Part shown: positions 6,501 through 6,859 of the stretch, in pieces
Numbering within the stretch: position 1 is the first letter of the stretch
How the letters are laid out: every line of letters starts with the position of its first letter
Position numbers and translations under genes: made by a program
Source: Candidatus Anoxychlamydiales bacterium
GTDB lineage: Bacteria; Chlamydiota; Chlamydiia; Chlamydiales; SM23-39
Reading direction: 5' to 3'
Assembly: GCA_011064905.1 (NCBI GenBank)
Contig: JAAKFW010000079.1
Coordinates: forward strand, 1 to 6,859
DNA: 6,859 nt
The notes under the pieces: model-generated
What the model saw: only the letters and a program-made list of their open reading frames with translations
Database searches by the model: none
What the model was told of the DNA's origin: nothing

Positions 6501-6768
6501 TATATGGCAGCTGTTTTATATGTGAATAGTAAATTGTTGCATTGTATTTGACCTTATTTACAGCAAGAGGCTTCCCTTGTCTATCACAGATAATTCCTCG
6601 ATTAGCCTTTTCAACGATCTCCCGTCTTTTAGGTCTTATGGCATCGATTAGCCTTTTTTCTTTTTGAAAAACACCAAGATGCCAAATTTTAAAGGTAATT
6701 ATCGCAAACACTATTAGAATAATTTTTGAAATCAAAGATATTTTTTTATATATTGAGTTATCTGACAT
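3556..6768 (-). CDS. pbp2: Penicillin-binding protein 2, giant chlamydial-type class B transpeptidase (1070 residues)
   Basis: This is a peptidoglycan D,D-transpeptidase, membrane-anchored with its catalytic part in the periplasm, the partner of a SEDS glycosyltransferase (RodA). Order: one transmembrane anchor (about 11-33); the class B pedestal with NRGIICDRQGKPLAVN (56-71), RFYPLDKVGSDFLGYMG (176-192) and an ASIEKIVDEKLKG block (254-266); then the transpeptidase domain from about 298 (VNLTILAPLQ). Catalytic motifs are SxxK = Ser742-Ile-Phe-Lys745 in SPPGSIFK, SxN = Ser831-Ser-Asn833, and the third motif at 986-988 reads KTS, not KTG. The GQHSLVVTPLQ block (892-902) is typical of the family. 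Between DPNDF (367-371) and SPPGS (738) lie about 365 residues, against roughly 45 in E. coli PBP2, a helical charged insertion. I recall chlamydial PBP2 (PbpB) as about 1080 residues, so the length fits. The ATG at 6768 lacks a Shine-Dalgarno. The 3' end overlaps the convergent small gene. Confidence 0.95.
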   Translation of the reverse strand: MSDNSIYKKISLISKIILIVFAIITFKIWHLGVFQKEKRLIDAIRPKRREIVEKANRGIICDRQGKPLAVNKVKYNATIYYSHIKQLPYIKYEKDEKSNTIKKFVRKEYIKKLSKVLGKELDLDSARLEDMIHSKASILSHIPFVIKENISEKTYYRLKMLQRNWPGIHSEISSERFYPLDKVGSDFLGYMGRISQKEYFNIANEIKDLTDLIEGYDNKDSLISKKRLSIEDIKKRLEELKKLSYSATDLVGKASIEKIVDEKLKGFHEKKTFLVDIKGNFLKELEKYKKPKSGSRVNLTILAPLQIFSENLLLEDEKARENSSKRYNPKIKQNEMLKEPWIKGGCIVVLDPNTSEILTLASHPRFDPNDFIPSSNQTIRDIKQKNINKWLETPLHISNIFDGKEKLSKEYFLNGLKTDEKELSFDFFLDLILPKKSPIKDSLEKINNIKTAIELQENFETLLYFSKAKDAKTLFDALFKKENNLDHVNIIKNLDENREITKVPIKNLKTFFSNILDNRDKIFLIDLLKMSIYNVSFPDELIEKVKDLSLSNYWRVSKAILRIKDTLKTQMKPLYDKIYFSHWREINEKKFLLKKRNEEILTKKFHRPYIDLLDECENKKFSKFWKKNSAIFITYLLKENVYEENLMPYFSFLKDLKKDPLSEDLDLIKYSLEKLDSASVFSFIKTVRSFNELDRELLYDYPKVRKTKDQKTEKDLASSFYPINGFGYSKSYAISSFSPPGSIFKLLIAYTALKEKYTYLIQNNKSLKALNPLTIIDDIYWDSKVKKGGSIVVAKSLANKAYPRIYKQGRLPRSSHTGIGKVDLIGAIEKSSNPYFSILASDFVENPYTLINTAKDFCIGEKTGIDLLAESQGNLPEDIIFNKTSLYSFAIGQHSLVVTPLQTAIMLGAIANKGKIFKPKLLMSDETEIKQKVFMPDEIREMILEGMSKAVSSNAGSARANIINNLKKHPKLLQEYKKLSNEFVGKTSTAEFMFNPNINPSSKAEKYNNIWFGSISFESTKNASKKQIWQKPELVVVVQLNFGSSGKEAAALAFQVIKKYKELKSNSSVL
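3568..3598 (+). terminator. Candidate rho-independent terminator of the 110-residue gene, inside PBP2 coding sequence
   Basis: AGAGTT (3568-3573) can pair with AGCTCT (3581-3586) around a 7-base loop (six pairs, one of them a G-U wobble), followed by TTATATTTTTTT (3587-3598). The stem starts within the TAG stop of the small gene. The U tract is good and the stem is modest. On the other strand these bases encode the last residues of PBP2. Confidence 0.45.
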
Positions 6769-6812
6769 ATTAAAATTTAAATTGTTTTTTCTTTTAACTA
6801 ATATATAACCAT

Positions 6813-6841
6813 AATATAATTTTACTTGGAAAAAAAGTAAA
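6813..6841 (-). promoter_or_regulatory. Candidate PBP2 promoter with overlapping inverted repeat
   Basis: On the minus strand TTTACT (6841-6836, 4 of 6 matches to the -35 consensus) and TATATT (6818-6813, 5 of 6 matches to the -10) are spaced by exactly 17 bp. This gives a leader of about 38 bases before the ATG at 6768. A 7-bp inverted repeat, TTTACTT (6821-6827) and AAGTAAA (6835-6841) around a 7-base centre, covers the -35 and most of the spacer and could be an operator. The base composition makes chance matches plausible. Confidence 0.35.
6821..6841. repeat. 7-bp perfect inverted repeat upstream of PBP2
   Basis: TTTACTT and AAGTAAA flank GGAAAAA, giving a symmetric 21-bp site. No T tract follows the repeat on either strand, so it does not look like a terminator of an upstream gene. 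Its overlap with the proposed -35 element makes a protein-binding site more plausible. Confidence 0.4.
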
Positions 6842-6859
6842 TTTCGTATAAAAATGTAG

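Overview
The window looks like a piece of a low-GC (roughly 30% by eye) chromosome from an intracellular bacterium, most likely a member of the phylum Chlamydiae outside the classical Chlamydiaceae. The best evidence is a 1070-residue penicillin-binding protein 2. Class B PBPs are usually 550-750 residues, and an oversized PBP2 of about 1080 residues (PbpB) is a known chlamydial peculiarity. An ankyrin-repeat protein of host-directed effector type and a porin-like outer-membrane barrel fit the same picture. The assignment rests on remembered family features, not on a database search.

Layout, left to right. (1) Bases 3-1946, plus strand: a long ankyrin-repeat protein whose last ~175 residues look like a clan CD (caspase/CHAT-like) cysteine-peptidase fold with a His...Cys pair. 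Its reading frame is open at the left window edge, so the N-terminus is probably missing. (2) A 108-bp AT-rich gap between convergent genes. (3) Bases 2055-3152, minus strand: a 365-residue outer-membrane beta-barrel protein with signal peptide, no cysteine and a terminal Phe. (4) An 80-bp divergent promoter region. (5) Bases 3237-3569, plus strand: a small, helical, unrecognised 110-residue protein with a good ribosome-binding site. (6) Bases 3556-6768, minus strand: the giant PBP2, overlapping the small gene tail-to-tail by 14 bp. (7) Bases 6769-6859: the PBP2 promoter region, with an inverted repeat over the candidate -35 element.

How the genes may work together: PBP2 is the septal/elongation peptidoglycan transpeptidase and the barrel protein sits in the outer membrane, so the centre of the window concerns the cell envelope. 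The ankyrin/peptidase-like protein is more likely a secreted factor acting inside a eukaryotic host cell. No operon links these genes, because neighbouring genes alternate in strand. The points most worth a second look are the ankyrin-peptidase fusion, the ~330-residue insertion in the PBP2 transpeptidase domain together with its KTS (not KTG) third motif, and the tail-to-tail overlap with a terminator lying inside PBP2 coding sequence. I see no tRNA, rRNA, insertion sequence, CRISPR array or origin.
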